From NCBI RefSeq assembly GCF_015330165.1, contig NZ_JADDXT010000002.1, forward strand, positions 3,561,646 to 3,625,645: a stretch of 64,000 nt of DNA, read 5' to 3'. The translations under genes were made by a program, and so were the position numbers. Every line of letters begins with the position of its first letter. Positions within the stretch are counted from its first letter, which is position 1. The notes beneath the pieces are model-generated. The model was not told where the DNA came from, searched no databases, and saw only the letters and a list, made by a program, of their open reading frames with translations. Source of the stretch: Zobellia roscoffensis. GTDB lineage: Bacteria; Bacteroidota; Bacteroidia; Flavobacteriales; Flavobacteriaceae. Below, piece after piece: positions 46,401-55,071 of the stretch.

Positions 46401-47541
46401 TATCGTACACATGGGTGCGTAAGGTATGGTTGCTATCCATATGGTCAGGATGTAACCACTCCGTTTTGGTGGGAAATCCGCTAAAATCTGGAAAATCGGC
46501 ATTAATGAAATTCAATATGGTATTGAAGCTGCTATTCGTCTTTTCAGTAGTACTGCCTGGGCGAGCGTTTCTTAAATAGGAGTTGGTCTCAATTTTAACC
46601 CGATTAAAAAGACTAACAAAAGTGTCTTCATCTTCAATTTCTACAACTAATGGTAGTACCTCTATAAATAGCCCGGCAGTTTTTTGAAAACCTCTTGTAG
46701 CTCTATTATGTGCAGGTGCTCCAATAGCAATTTTGTTTTGATTGCTTATCCTGTGGATGTAAGTGAAGTACAGCGTTAAGAATATATTGAACAGCGTTAA
46801 GTCTTCGGTCCATCCTTTGAATTCTTTACGTCTCGCAAGTTCACGAAGGTTTTGAGAACGTTCGGTGCCGAGCTCTACTATAGTTCGTCTTGCCGCAGTC
46901 GTTTGGTCAGTCTTCTTTCCGAATAACAGAGGCGTTTCTAAAAGATTTTTAGTTTTTTCTTCCCAGTACGCATTGCTAGCCGTTACTTGACTTTGTTCAA
47001 ATTCAATATAGTTTGAGAATGTTGGAAAATGTTCAAGTGAAGAAGATGGCTTCTTAACTTCTGCTGTATAAAAAGCGTTCATTCTATTGTAGAGAATAGA
47101 ATTAGATACCGCATCAGTTACTAAATGATGCAGTTTTAAAAACCAGATATAATTTGTGGAACTTTGTTTAAGAAGAACACTGTCAAATACACGGTTTGAA
47201 ATATCCATTTGCTGCAAAGTACGCTCGTGAAGCCACTTTTCCATATTCTGAATATCATCTGAAGCGCTAAAGTCAAGATATTCGAGTTTAAAAGGTACAT
47301 CACTTAATATGGTCTGATTGGGGACACCTTTTTCTTCGGAAAATGTGGTACGCAGTATATCTGTAGAGGCAATTAATTTCTGAAAAGCCTTTTCAAAAGC
47401 AGCCTTATCAATAGCACCTTTTATCTCAAAAGTATAGACCACATTATGAAGCGGGACATCAGGATGCATTCGCTGACCGGCCCAGAGGGCAGATTGACTT
47501 TTAGTTAGCGGTAGAAATGTATCTTTTTGAGTGTTCGTCAT
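43420..47541 (-). CDS. NRPS, C-A-T, with adenylation domain interrupted by a PP-loop amidotransferase-like domain
   Basis: 1373 residues. Condensation domain about 8-430 with HHLVTDA (138-144; Ala for the usual Gly). Adenylation core about 445-885: A3 YTSGSTGKPKG (597-607), A5 NEYGPTEAT (735-743), A7 YRTGDLAR, A8 GRLDDQVKLRGYRIELSD. Then an insert of about 335 residues (888-1222) before the domain resumes with LVAYYTGKEDITV and A10 PLTKNGKVDKKAL. The insert has a zinc-ribbon pair (Cys892/895 and 912/915, with FNENGICHLC), the PP-loop LLSGGKDS (954-961) and a third CxxC (1027-1030), as in N-acetyl-sugar amidotransferases (WbpG/PseA type). Carrier domain about 1295-1370, Ser1327 in GGHS. My hand-read specificity code DLTKIGEVGK is one change from the classical Asn code. 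The frame is open throughout. It lies 2 bp downstream of the carrier gene. Confidence 0.9.
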   Translation of the reverse strand: MTNTQKDTFLPLTKSQSALWAGQRMHPDVPLHNVVYTFEIKGAIDKAAFEKAFQKLIASTDILRTTFSEEKGVPNQTILSDVPFKLEYLDFSASDDIQNMEKWLHERTLQQMDISNRVFDSVLLKQSSTNYIWFLKLHHLVTDAVSNSILYNRMNAFYTAEVKKPSSSLEHFPTFSNYIEFEQSQVTASNAYWEEKTKNLLETPLLFGKKTDQTTAARRTIVELGTERSQNLRELARRKEFKGWTEDLTLFNIFLTLYFTYIHRISNQNKIAIGAPAHNRATRGFQKTAGLFIEVLPLVVEIEDEDTFVSLFNRVKIETNSYLRNARPGSTTEKTNSSFNTILNFINADFPDFSGFPTKTEWLHPDHMDSNHTLRTHVYDMNKSGEFKIAFDTNCSSISEATAKEMPSHFINLLDSFLDNFDQSIYRPSLLSSTPKPTEEPPSSTFQSVIETFERHAANNPNKVSLQFKNEILTYNAFNKKANQLAHYLRDRGVTKNSRIALHFQRSTDYLVSVLAVLKTGAAFIPIASDQPIERINYIISNSDSSLVLSQTNLLSKIELPDLGILDVAKESLIISKQPITNLSTKRIPESLAYILYTSGSTGKPKGVLISQNALSNYIFWAQDFYEINEKSIFPLFTSIGFDLTITSTFLPIVSGGRINIYKEPITGPDVSLLKVIDDNLVNCIKLTPSHLALFKGKELNTSYIHTMIVGGEELKSNLAKTIKDTFTSELSIYNEYGPTEATVGCIVSEYDESIHTKATVPIGSPIYNMSAYVLDNYLNEVPQGVVGQLYLSGIGLSNGYANKPVMTDEKFVDNPFTPNRKMYRTGDLARINQNGSFEYIGRLDDQVKLRGYRIELSDIESNLNTFSEIENCAVVLVEDKKQITEDEVVNCSKCGLPSNYPNTDFNENGICHLCTSFETYKDKTERYFKNDKQLVSLLTSKRGQSPNYDCISLLSGGKDSTYVLARLVNMGLKVLAFTMDNGYISEQAKANVQRIVKKLGVDHVYGETPHMNEIFVDSLNQHHNVCNGCFKTIYTLSTKIALEKKIPFIVTGLSRGQFFETRLTEELFWDDNLDTNKIDDTILEARKLYHQESDAVKRLLDVSIFQDESVFEKVEFVDFYRFSDVSLEEMLVYLKEKASWVRPTDTGRSTNCLINQVGIYVHKKDLGYSNYSFPYSWDVRLGHKTRDESLEEINEVINEKEVLRIMDEIGYTSTQPEWENNSKLVAYYTGKEDITVKDIQNRLAKQLPSYMIPSVFKHLDEMPLTKNGKVDKKALKNLSLVQLAMSTSYTAPRNEIEVLLERIWAEVLQLNKVGVHDDFIGLGGHSLAAIRITARINEEIEYNFPLNKIFENPTIAQYSKYLEETLTSLLEK
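43876..44880 (-). other. PP-loop (AANH) domain inserted between adenylation motifs A8 and A9
   Basis: Encodes residues about 888-1222 of the NRPS at 43420-47541. It is inserted after the strand ENCAVVLVEDKK and before LVAYYTGKED, the same site at which methyltransferases interrupt other NRPS adenylation domains. It holds a four-Cys ribbon, the SGGKDS P-loop and a CNGC pair, so it is a complete domain rather than a fragment. Such enzymes adenylate a carbonyl or amide oxygen and replace it with N (from ammonia) or S. Confidence 0.85.
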
Positions 47542-47543
47542 TA

Positions 47544-47798
47544 TTATGATTGCTTTGTTTCTGTATCGCGTTTACGCTTTATATATTCCAAAATATGACT
47601 GATGGTCATGAAATTATCAATAATCATTTCCTCGGGAGCCACTATTATCTGCCCTTCATTTTCAATAAAAAGAACCAATTGTACCATTCCAACAGAGTCT
47701 ACTAGGCCAGAGCCTAATAAGTCTTCGTTTAGACCTATTTCTTCAACTGTTTCTGTTGCTAAGTCACTTTTTATATAGTCTATAATCTTGTTTTTCAT
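47544..47798 (-). CDS. discrete acyl/peptidyl carrier protein
   Basis: 84 residues, the usual carrier size. Ser35 in GSGLVDSVGMVQLVLFIE is the expected phosphopantetheine site. The motif is LVDS rather than GGHS, as in DltC-like and discrete PCPs. Its start overlaps the stop of the adenylating enzyme by 4 bp (47795-47798), and its stop lies 2 bp before the NRPS gene, so all three are one translation unit. It probably receives the first amino acid from the stand-alone adenylation enzyme and offers it to the condensation domain of the NRPS. The Sfp-type enzyme at 55072 would activate it. Confidence 0.87.
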   Translation of the reverse strand: MKNKIIDYIKSDLATETVEEIGLNEDLLGSGLVDSVGMVQLVLFIENEGQIIVAPEEMIIDNFMTISHILEYIKRKRDTETKQS

Positions 47799-49372
47799 AT
47801 ATAATTTTCGGCTAGTATTTTGCCAATTTCTTTTCGGCTTATTTTACCGGAACTCGTTCTGGGTAAATCATCCATAAATTCAATGGTTTTGGGAATAGCG
47901 TAGGAGGGTAGGGCTAGTTTACAGTATTCCATGAGATACGTTAGATTTATTGCGGTGTCCTTTTTTGGCTTTATAACCGCAGCTAGCTCCTGGACTTCTT
48001 CATTCTTCCCCAAAACTATCACAGCTACTTCTTCAACATTTTCATAATTGAGTAGTGTAAGTTCTACTTCGTCTAATTCTACACGATAGCCTCTTAACTT
48101 TATTTGTCTGTCGTTCCGGCCCATAAAGAGAAGTTCTCCTTTTGTGTTTAACTGAGCTAAATCTCCTGTTTTATAATAAATATGTTCGTAGCCATCTGCA
48201 ATGTTTACCCTATGAAGTGATTGTTCAGTAAGTGCTTTGTTATTCCAGTATCCTTTCATCATTGTGGCCGAACGGATAACTAGTTGACCAGATTCCCCAA
48301 CGGGAACATCGGTATTTTTATCATCTATGATTTTATATTCTGTATTGGCCCACGCCTTGCCAATAGGTATTGGTTTGTCAGTTTTTGGAGGTTCGGTCAC
48401 ATGGTGATACGTACATAAAATAAGCTCTGCCGGTCCGTATAAATTACTGAATTTTGCATTTGGCCACAGTAACATTAGAGCTCTTAAATGTTTGGTTATA
48501 AAAACTTCCCCCGCAAAAAGTACCCATCTCAAAGAGCTGAAATCGTTCTTGTCTAAAGTACCGCTATTTAAAAGTTGTATGAGCATAAGCGGTACGGAAT
48601 ACCAAACCGTAATTTTTTCATTCGCTATAAGAGCACTAAGGCTCGCAGGCATTTTTAAATGGGCATCAGGAATTATTACGGTTTTTGCTTCTACTAAAGG
48701 AGCTACAAAATATCCAAAAGTAGAAGGATCAAAATGTAAAGGTGCCGGATTTCCGAATATGTCATTGGAATTAAAACCATATGTGTCGGCTGCTATTTTA
48801 GCCAAACTCAATGTGCTATAATGCGTGTGCATTATGCCTTTAGGCTTTCCTGTAGAACCAGAAGTATATAAGATAAAAGCTAAATCTTGGTCAAGAATAA
48901 TAGGAGATATAGAATCTTTCAACCCAATTGAGAAAATAGCATCCCAATCGATAGATTGAATAGAATGAGGAAGCGTGTCACCAATAATTGTAGATATAGC
49001 ATGGCTTTCATTTAAAAGCGACATTACTTTTCGTCTTTTCGTTGGCGTGGTGATTAGGCACGTAATCCCGCAGTCATTTAGTATTGTAGCAGTGCGATTG
49101 TAAGGGGTAAAAGTATCCAATGGAACATACGCGGCTCCAGCTTTGAGAATACCATATACGGCAATACAGGTTTCAAGACAACGGTTCATGTAGATGCCAA
49201 CACGGTCGCCTTTCTGTATGCCTATTGATACTAAATAAGAGGCTAGCAGGTTAGACTTAAGTTGAAGGTCGCCATAGGATATGGTTTGGTGCAAGTAACG
49301 AAAGGCTTCGCGATTAGGCGATGTGTTTGCTACATTATCAATAAGTTGCGGTAATGTATACGGTGATTTCAA
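47795..49372 (-). CDS. stand-alone amino-acid adenylating enzyme
   Basis: 525 residues, one ANL-fold adenylation domain without carrier. Motifs: A3 LYTSGSTGKPKGIMH (about 168-182), A5 LYGPAELILC (311-320), A7 YKTGDLAQL, A8 GRNDRQIKLRGYRVELDEVE, A10 PRTSSGKISRKEI. It activates an acid as its AMP ester and loads it on the carrier encoded just downstream (4-bp overlap). The hand-read pocket is D215-P216-F219-S259-L285-A287-L311-L319-C320. The LAL-C ending recalls the Pro-activating PltF/PigI group, and DltA (D-Ala) is a more distant relative, but the residue cannot be named safely. First gene of the minus-strand arm. Confidence 0.87.
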   Translation of the reverse strand: MKSPYTLPQLIDNVANTSPNREAFRYLHQTISYGDLQLKSNLLASYLVSIGIQKGDRVGIYMNRCLETCIAVYGILKAGAAYVPLDTFTPYNRTATILNDCGITCLITTPTKRRKVMSLLNESHAISTIIGDTLPHSIQSIDWDAIFSIGLKDSISPIILDQDLAFILYTSGSTGKPKGIMHTHYSTLSLAKIAADTYGFNSNDIFGNPAPLHFDPSTFGYFVAPLVEAKTVIIPDAHLKMPASLSALIANEKITVWYSVPLMLIQLLNSGTLDKNDFSSLRWVLFAGEVFITKHLRALMLLWPNAKFSNLYGPAELILCTYHHVTEPPKTDKPIPIGKAWANTEYKIIDDKNTDVPVGESGQLVIRSATMMKGYWNNKALTEQSLHRVNIADGYEHIYYKTGDLAQLNTKGELLFMGRNDRQIKLRGYRVELDEVELTLLNYENVEEVAVIVLGKNEEVQELAAVIKPKKDTAINLTYLMEYCKLALPSYAIPKTIEFMDDLPRTSSGKISRKEIGKILAENYI

Positions 49373-49752
49373 ATTACGGGTTTAGTTGATTACATACCAC
49401 AAACCACGAGCTTTTTGATTCCACTCAAAACCTCCAAATTCATAGCATGGCTAATATAATTTATGATGTTGAGCTTATCAAGAAAAAAAGTAGTTCAATA
49501 ACTGATTTGCAGGTCGATCATCGAAAAATTACAGGTATTTATCGATTTTACTTTAAAATATTCAACATTCTCTATCTTATTTTACTGAATATTCAATAGT
49601 TGGGCCATGTGGTTTTTGGGTTCAGCACAAAGGCTGTACAAATCTTTTTAAACGGTAGTAAGGACCTTTTAAAAATTGTAGCAATCCGATTTTGGCGTTG
49701 GAAATCGAAAAAATAAGTTAAAATTCAAATAATTCTCTATCTTGATGGCGCT
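49373..49752. other. 380-bp divergent control region of the NRPS/metal locus
   Basis: Lies between the two divergent arms. It contains a 12-bp direct repeat (49567-49578 and 49732-49743) with similar flanks and a TGAATATTCA palindrome near 49585. No gene or clear TAnnTTTG box was found on either strand. Confidence 0.5.
49567..49743 (+). promoter_or_regulatory. direct repeat ATTCTCTATCTT, candidate operator pair
   Basis: Exact copies lie at 49567-49578 and 49732-49743. Similarity extends upstream (TTAAAATATTCAAC... against TTAAAATTCAAATA...). The second copy ends 9 bp before the hupE-like ATG, where a bound regulator would block translation start or transcription. The first lies near the middle of the divergent region. 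The function is inferred only from position and repetition. Confidence 0.35.
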
Positions 49753-51012
49753 ATGAAAAAACTATTACTACCACTTATTTTTGGACTCTTTTTGTTGGTC
49801 CCTATTGTTACGTTCGCTCATCAACCTAAACAAAGTTTAATATACCTTCGGATTTATGAGAAAACGGGTATTGAAGGTCGTTTTGAGGTCAACGCCAATG
49901 AACTTGTCAATGTCTTTGGCTTGGATGTTGGGCTACACCCAAGTATGGAACAGGTTAGACCTTATCAAGAAAAAATCCAGGCCTATTTACTGGAGAATGC
50001 TAAGTTTTCATCAGAATTAGGAGCCTATCAGATCGTATTTACCGGAGAAATATCAAAGTTAAACCTTTCCTATGGGGATTTTGTCAACTTCCATTTTCGA
50101 CTAGAAAATTCAGAAAATTTACCGGACAGCCTTACATTGGATTATGATGCGTTTTTTGATGAAGACCCTACCCATATGTGTCTTGTGGCAATGGAGTATA
50201 ATTGGAAGGCAGGCTTGATAAACAATGAGCACATTGTAGCTTTGTACCTGTCAGAAGGGGAGAGAAATGGTACTTTCTCTATTAAGGAAACGTCCTTATG
50301 GAAAGGTTTTCTAGCTATGGTGCAACAAGGAATATGGCACATTTGGATAGGTATGGATCATATTCTATTCTTGGTGGCGTTGATATTGCCTTCCGTGGTA
50401 CGAAGACGCAAGAAAAATGGAGTTACAGGTGAATTTACAAATAACGGAAAATTCAATATTTGGGGTTGGGAACCGGTTAAAAAGTTTAGACCGGCTTTTA
50501 TCTATATTCTTAAAATTGTAACCTTCTTTACAATTGCCCATACTATTACACTTAGTCTGGCATCTTTGGAGATTATAAACCTTCCTTCTAGGGTGGTAGA
50601 ATCCATTATTGCCTTTTCTGTAGGTCTTGCTGCTTTTCATAATATTAGGCCCATATTTAAAGGTGAAGATTGGGTAATTGCTTTTGTTTTTGGACTTTTT
50701 CACGGCTTTGGTTTTGCAAGTGTTTTGGGAGATTTAGGTTTTAAAGGCGAGTATTTGTCGTTATCTTTAGTTGGGTTTAATGTGGGAGTGGAGATTGGTC
50801 AGATTGCAATCATAGCACTGATTTTTCCAATTCTATATTTTATAAGGAATAACAAATACTACTCTAGATTTCTGGTATGGCTTTCCGTAGTTTTGATAGT
50901 TATTTCTGCGTATTGGCTTATAGAAAGAGCTTTTGATATTGATTTGCCTTTGGATGAATTTATCAACAGAAATATTTTATACCCTGTGGCGAATTTTGTT
51001 GGTTTAAAATAA
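49753..51012 (+). CDS. hupE: HupE/UreJ-family membrane protein (putative metal permease)
   Basis: 419 residues. Signal peptide (LLLPLIFGLFLLVPIVTFAH), then an extracytoplasmic domain to about residue 190. The membrane domain that follows carries the family signatures WHIWIGMDHILFLVALILP, HTITLSLASLEI, FGLFHGFGFASVLGDLGF and VGFNVGVEIGQ, with His and Asp inside the membrane. HupE/UreJ proteins are held to be secondary transporters of Ni, Co or related metals, and the long N-terminal domain marks the HupE_UreJ_2 subfamily. It heads the plus-strand arm, 21 bp upstream of the second NRPS, and is the natural inner-membrane partner for the TonB receptor and His-rich protein on the other arm. Confidence 0.85.
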   Translation: MKKLLLPLIFGLFLLVPIVTFAHQPKQSLIYLRIYEKTGIEGRFEVNANELVNVFGLDVGLHPSMEQVRPYQEKIQAYLLENAKFSSELGAYQIVFTGEISKLNLSYGDFVNFHFRLENSENLPDSLTLDYDAFFDEDPTHMCLVAMEYNWKAGLINNEHIVALYLSEGERNGTFSIKETSLWKGFLAMVQQGIWHIWIGMDHILFLVALILPSVVRRRKKNGVTGEFTNNGKFNIWGWEPVKKFRPAFIYILKIVTFFTIAHTITLSLASLEIINLPSRVVESIIAFSVGLAAFHNIRPIFKGEDWVIAFVFGLFHGFGFASVLGDLGFKGEYLSLSLVGFNVGVEIGQIAIIALIFPILYFIRNNKYYSRFLVWLSVVLIVISAYWLIERAFDIDLPLDEFINRNILYPVANFVGLK

Positions 51013-51033
51013 GTAACTCACAAAATAGAGCAC

Positions 51034-54000
51034 TTGAAAGAAAGCACTAAAAATAGTTCGCTTTTAAACCGATGGAAAAACCGGGAGACTAAGGAATCTA
51101 CGTCATTGCAGATACCTAAGGTGCCTGTTGATGCTCAAATTCCTTTGTCTAGCGGTCAACAGCGTATCTGGTTTTTACAACAATTATATCCTGATAACCC
51201 CTTCTATAATTACTCTGAGGCGCTGACTTTTGAAGGAAAACTGAATGTTGATGTATTAAACAAGAGCCTCAATTATATTTTTGAGCATAATCAGGGTCTA
51301 AGGTCATACTATCCTACTGTTGAAGGTGTTCCCATTCTTAAAGTGGATGATGGTATACCGAGCCTTAAGGAGTTTGATGTGAGTCATTTAACGGAATTTG
51401 AAGCAAGGGAGGAGGCTAGTAATCTAATGCACAAGCAATCATCCTTGCCTTTTGATTTGTCCGAACCCGGTTTGGTGCGTGTATCTTTAATAAAACATAC
51501 ACCAAACAGATATGTTCTTTTCTTTACCATGCACCATATTATTATAGATGAATGGTCTATTGATGTTTTAAAGCAACAGTTGGCGAACATATATCTAAAG
51601 TTGCTCTCTGATGAATCGTTAGAAGCTGTTACTGAAACGTTGCAATACTCGGATTATGCCCATTGGGAGCGAAATACTCCAATAGATACCAAGCAGTTGG
51701 AATATTGGAAGCAAGAACTCTCCGGAGATATTCCTCTCTTGAATTTACAAACCGATAATGTAAGACCTTCAAAACCGGCTTTTAGGGGAAAGCAACAGAC
51801 ACTGCATTTAGCTGCGGATTTCTCTGCTAGGGTTTTAAATACTTCCAAGGAAATGGGGACAACACCTTTTGTTTTCTTGCTCACGGCATATTATCTGTTT
51901 TTACATAAGTATACTGGTCAATCGGATATTTTAGTGGGTACGCCTATAGCAAACCGCAGCGCAAAATCACTTGAGAAGGTGCTCGGGTTTTTTATTAATA
52001 CAGTGGTGTTAAGAAATAGAGTCCACGCGGATGCTATATATTCAGAATTGATTCATGAGGTAAAAAAAAATACGCTTTCGGCTTTCTCAAATAAAGACAT
52101 TCCTTTTGATGTTCTCGTAAAGGAATTAAATGTAGAACGGTCGTTAGCGGTTAGTCCGTTTTTTCAAGTAATGTTTTTATACCATTCGTCTACTGCAAAA
52201 CCTTCATTTGGAGAGGATTTAAAATTGATAGACGAGACTGAGTTTGATACTGAAGTTTCTAAGTTCGATTTAACCTTGTCCATCTCTGAATCAAATGGAT
52301 TTTTGTCATTGGCTTTTGAATATGATACGGATTTATTTGAAACCGATACCATTACACGCTTCTTAGAGCATTATAAAATGCTGTTGGAGGGAGTAATTGA
52401 TAATCCAAATGAAAAGGTTGGGAGTCTTTCTATGATGACTTCGGAAGAAAAAAAAATATTGCTTCCAGAGCTAGCTGAAGACAATACTCACTTTATAGCT
52501 TATAAAGGGATACATCAAATAATAGAAAATGTAGCCCAGAAGTTCCCCCAAAATAAAGCTTTGACCTTTAATGGTGCTTCTATAACCTATAAAGAATTGG
52601 ATGCGCGTGCCAATAGTATTGCTTTTGCAATTCTTCAAAAAACAAAGAAGCATAATGAAGTCATAATGCTTTGCATGGATAGGTCCATAGAAATGATGGT
52701 GGCGTTGTTGGCCGTCTTAAAAGCAGGTTGTGCTTATTTACCCATGGATCCAAAATATCCCATGGAAAGGTTAAATTTTATTTTAGAAGATTCTAGTTGT
52801 AATATAGTGGTTACTCAAAGTAGTTTAGCCAAGGTTTTTGAAGAAACAAATAAGCATATCATTTTAACTGATAAGTTGACAGCCACTGAATTGCAAAAAG
52901 TAATTTTGCCCGATGTGGACGAAAATGATTTAGCTTACCTCATTTATACCTCTGGCAGTACCGGAAAGCCTAAAGGGGTGCAAATAAGCCATAAAAACAT
53001 TATCAATTCTACCGCAGGAAGATTAGACTTCTACCCTCAGAATCCAGATGTATTCTTGTTATTGTCATCTATTTCATTTGATAGTTCAAAAGCAGGGATT
53101 TATTGGACACTTTGTACGGGAGGAAACCTTATCCTTACTAAGAATAGGATTGAACAAGATATAAGTAAAATAGAGGAAATAGTAAAGTTGCATAAGGTTA
53201 GTCATACACTTATGCTTCCTTCTTTATACAGTGTTATTTTAGAGCATGGGGATGTTTCCAAATTAAAAAGTCTTCATACGGTAATAGTAGCGGGCGAAGT
53301 TTGTGGGCAGAATTTACGAGAGCTCCATTTTAAAAACCTGCCAACTGTAAGTCTATATAATGAATATGGCCCTACGGAAGCTACGGTTTGGTGTATTGCA
53401 CACAAATTTGAAACTACGGATAATTCTAAAGTTGTTCCTATTGGCAAAGCTGTTGCCAACGCAGAAATATATCTTTTTAACTCATCTCAAGGTGCAGTTC
53501 CTTTTGGTGCGGTAGGAGAAATATATATTGGAGGGCCTGGAGTTTCAAAAGGATATATAAATAGGGGAGACCTTACGGAAAATTTGTTTTTAGACAATCC
53601 GTTTAGAATAGGGTCAAAAGATAAGATATATAAAACAGGCGATTTAGGGAGGTATCGAAATAACGGCACTATTGAATTTTTGGGAAGGGTAGACCACCAA
53701 GTAAAAGTTCGAGGTTTTCGCATAGAATTAGATGAGGTAGAAAAAACTATATCGAGGCAGGAATCGGTAATTTCAACTGTGGCTTTGGTTGAAGATAGCA
53801 AAAAATTAGTAGCATATATAGAGGCTATTGTGAAGGTTAATGTTGCGGATTTAAAACGTGTTTTAAAAACCAAATTACCAGAATACATGGTGCCTACTAC
53901 AATTATTCAAGTAGATGAGTTTCCGCGGTTGCCCAATGGTAAGGTAGATAAGGTTCGTTTGCTACAAGTGAAGCCGACGGATGAAAAAATAGCCGGTAGA

Positions 54001-55062
54001 ACAGTAGAGTTGCCTTCAACAATGTTGGAGAAAAAGATATCGGTAATTTGGAAAGAAGTTCTTGGTTTATCTTCAATTGGACTTCATGATAACTTTTTTG
54101 AAATAGGGGGAGATTCTATATTGAGCATACAGGTGATATCAAAAGCAAAAGCAGCTAATATAAAATTGTCTCCTAATCAATTATTTGAGAATCAGACAAT
54201 TTCAGAGCTTACGCGTCATATTCAATCTATAGAAATAGAGAAGACCAAAGTTTTTGATAAAACAGAATTCAGACACCTTGTTCCTATTCGCTCCAAGGGC
54301 ACAAAACCTCCTTTATTTTGTTTGCATTCCGGAGGAACACACTTTTTTTATTATAACCAGTTTGCAAATCATTTAAAGGAAGATAGGCCTGTTTACGCAC
54401 TTCAAGCTTCAGGGCATGAAGATGAGCTTGTTTTGCATAGGAGTGTCAATGAAATGGCAGTCAGCTTTATCAAGGAAATTAAAAAAGTACAACCACATGG
54501 CCCATATCATTTTATTGCATACTGCTATAATACGGCCATAGGCATGGAAGTTGTGAGGTTGTTGAACGAAACTAGGGATAAAGGAAATCTTATTATAGCA
54601 GATACCATGGCAGATTATCTTAGTTTGTTTGCGGTATCCAGAACAAAAGTCCGTACAACGGCCTTCTTTGAGCGATTTAAAAAGAAACCAGTGGATGCTG
54701 TTCACCGTTTTCTTAAATCAAAACTAATCTATCCACTTAAAGAAAAATATAAAACCCTTGCGAGTAGCGGAAGCCAAAAATTGATTAGAATCCTTCATGA
54801 CAATCATATTAAAATTTATGAAAAGTATGATTGGAAGCCTATAGAAAGCAATATTCGTTTGCTTTTGACGGACAAGTCAGATACCGATTTTAACGGTAAA
54901 GTAATTGATTCATGGAAAAAAATGACAACTAAAGTAGTAGTTGTTATTCCGGTTGAAGGGCATCATGATAAGCTTTTTGAAGATTCAAAAATGGTGCGCA
55001 AAACCGCTATTGTTATAGACAGTTGTATGAAAGAGTTTGAAGCTACGGAAAAAGTAGACTAA
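51034..55062 (+). CDS. NRPS, C-A-T-TE, with Cys in the thioesterase nucleophile position
   Basis: 1342 residues. TTG start: no ATG exists between the hupE stop (same frame) and the conserved IPLSSGQQRIWFLQQLYP. Condensation about 35-470 with HHIIIDEWS (167-175). Adenylation about 490-980: A3 YTSGSTGKPKG (638-648), A5 NEYGPTEAT, A7 YKTGDLGRY, A8 GRVDHQVKVRGFRIELDEVE, A10 PRLPNGKVDK. The hand-read pocket D683-S684-A687-M727-I751-A753-E777-V785-W786 matches no code that I remember; Asp683 indicates an alpha-amino acid. Carrier about 1000-1065 (Ser1028 in GGDS). Thioesterase about 1090-1342: LFCLHSGG, then AYCYNTAIGME where a G-x-S-x-G elbow is expected, so Cys1164 is the probable nucleophile. 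Asp1190 and His1310 or 1311 are candidate triad members. This would be the last module. Confidence 0.9.
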   Translation: MKESTKNSSLLNRWKNRETKESTSLQIPKVPVDAQIPLSSGQQRIWFLQQLYPDNPFYNYSEALTFEGKLNVDVLNKSLNYIFEHNQGLRSYYPTVEGVPILKVDDGIPSLKEFDVSHLTEFEAREEASNLMHKQSSLPFDLSEPGLVRVSLIKHTPNRYVLFFTMHHIIIDEWSIDVLKQQLANIYLKLLSDESLEAVTETLQYSDYAHWERNTPIDTKQLEYWKQELSGDIPLLNLQTDNVRPSKPAFRGKQQTLHLAADFSARVLNTSKEMGTTPFVFLLTAYYLFLHKYTGQSDILVGTPIANRSAKSLEKVLGFFINTVVLRNRVHADAIYSELIHEVKKNTLSAFSNKDIPFDVLVKELNVERSLAVSPFFQVMFLYHSSTAKPSFGEDLKLIDETEFDTEVSKFDLTLSISESNGFLSLAFEYDTDLFETDTITRFLEHYKMLLEGVIDNPNEKVGSLSMMTSEEKKILLPELAEDNTHFIAYKGIHQIIENVAQKFPQNKALTFNGASITYKELDARANSIAFAILQKTKKHNEVIMLCMDRSIEMMVALLAVLKAGCAYLPMDPKYPMERLNFILEDSSCNIVVTQSSLAKVFEETNKHIILTDKLTATELQKVILPDVDENDLAYLIYTSGSTGKPKGVQISHKNIINSTAGRLDFYPQNPDVFLLLSSISFDSSKAGIYWTLCTGGNLILTKNRIEQDISKIEEIVKLHKVSHTLMLPSLYSVILEHGDVSKLKSLHTVIVAGEVCGQNLRELHFKNLPTVSLYNEYGPTEATVWCIAHKFETTDNSKVVPIGKAVANAEIYLFNSSQGAVPFGAVGEIYIGGPGVSKGYINRGDLTENLFLDNPFRIGSKDKIYKTGDLGRYRNNGTIEFLGRVDHQVKVRGFRIELDEVEKTISRQESVISTVALVEDSKKLVAYIEAIVKVNVADLKRVLKTKLPEYMVPTTIIQVDEFPRLPNGKVDKVRLLQVKPTDEKIAGRTVELPSTMLEKKISVIWKEVLGLSSIGLHDNFFEIGGDSILSIQVISKAKAANIKLSPNQLFENQTISELTRHIQSIEIEKTKVFDKTEFRHLVPIRSKGTKPPLFCLHSGGTHFFYYNQFANHLKEDRPVYALQASGHEDELVLHRSVNEMAVSFIKEIKKVQPHGPYHFIAYCYNTAIGMEVVRLLNETRDKGNLIIADTMADYLSLFAVSRTKVRTTAFFERFKKKPVDAVHRFLKSKLIYPLKEKYKTLASSGSQKLIRILHDNHIKIYEKYDWKPIESNIRLLLTDKSDTDFNGKVIDSWKKMTTKVVVVIPVEGHHDKLFEDSKMVRKTAIVIDSCMKEFEATEKVD

Positions 55063-55071
55063 AAATGAAGT

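Noticed and set aside
43420..47541. The PP-loop segment as an assembly chimera of two genes
   Set aside because: The frame is continuous. The adenylation domain continues with correct motifs on both sides, and the insertion falls exactly at the known permissive site between A8 and A9. A chimera would be unlikely to do this.
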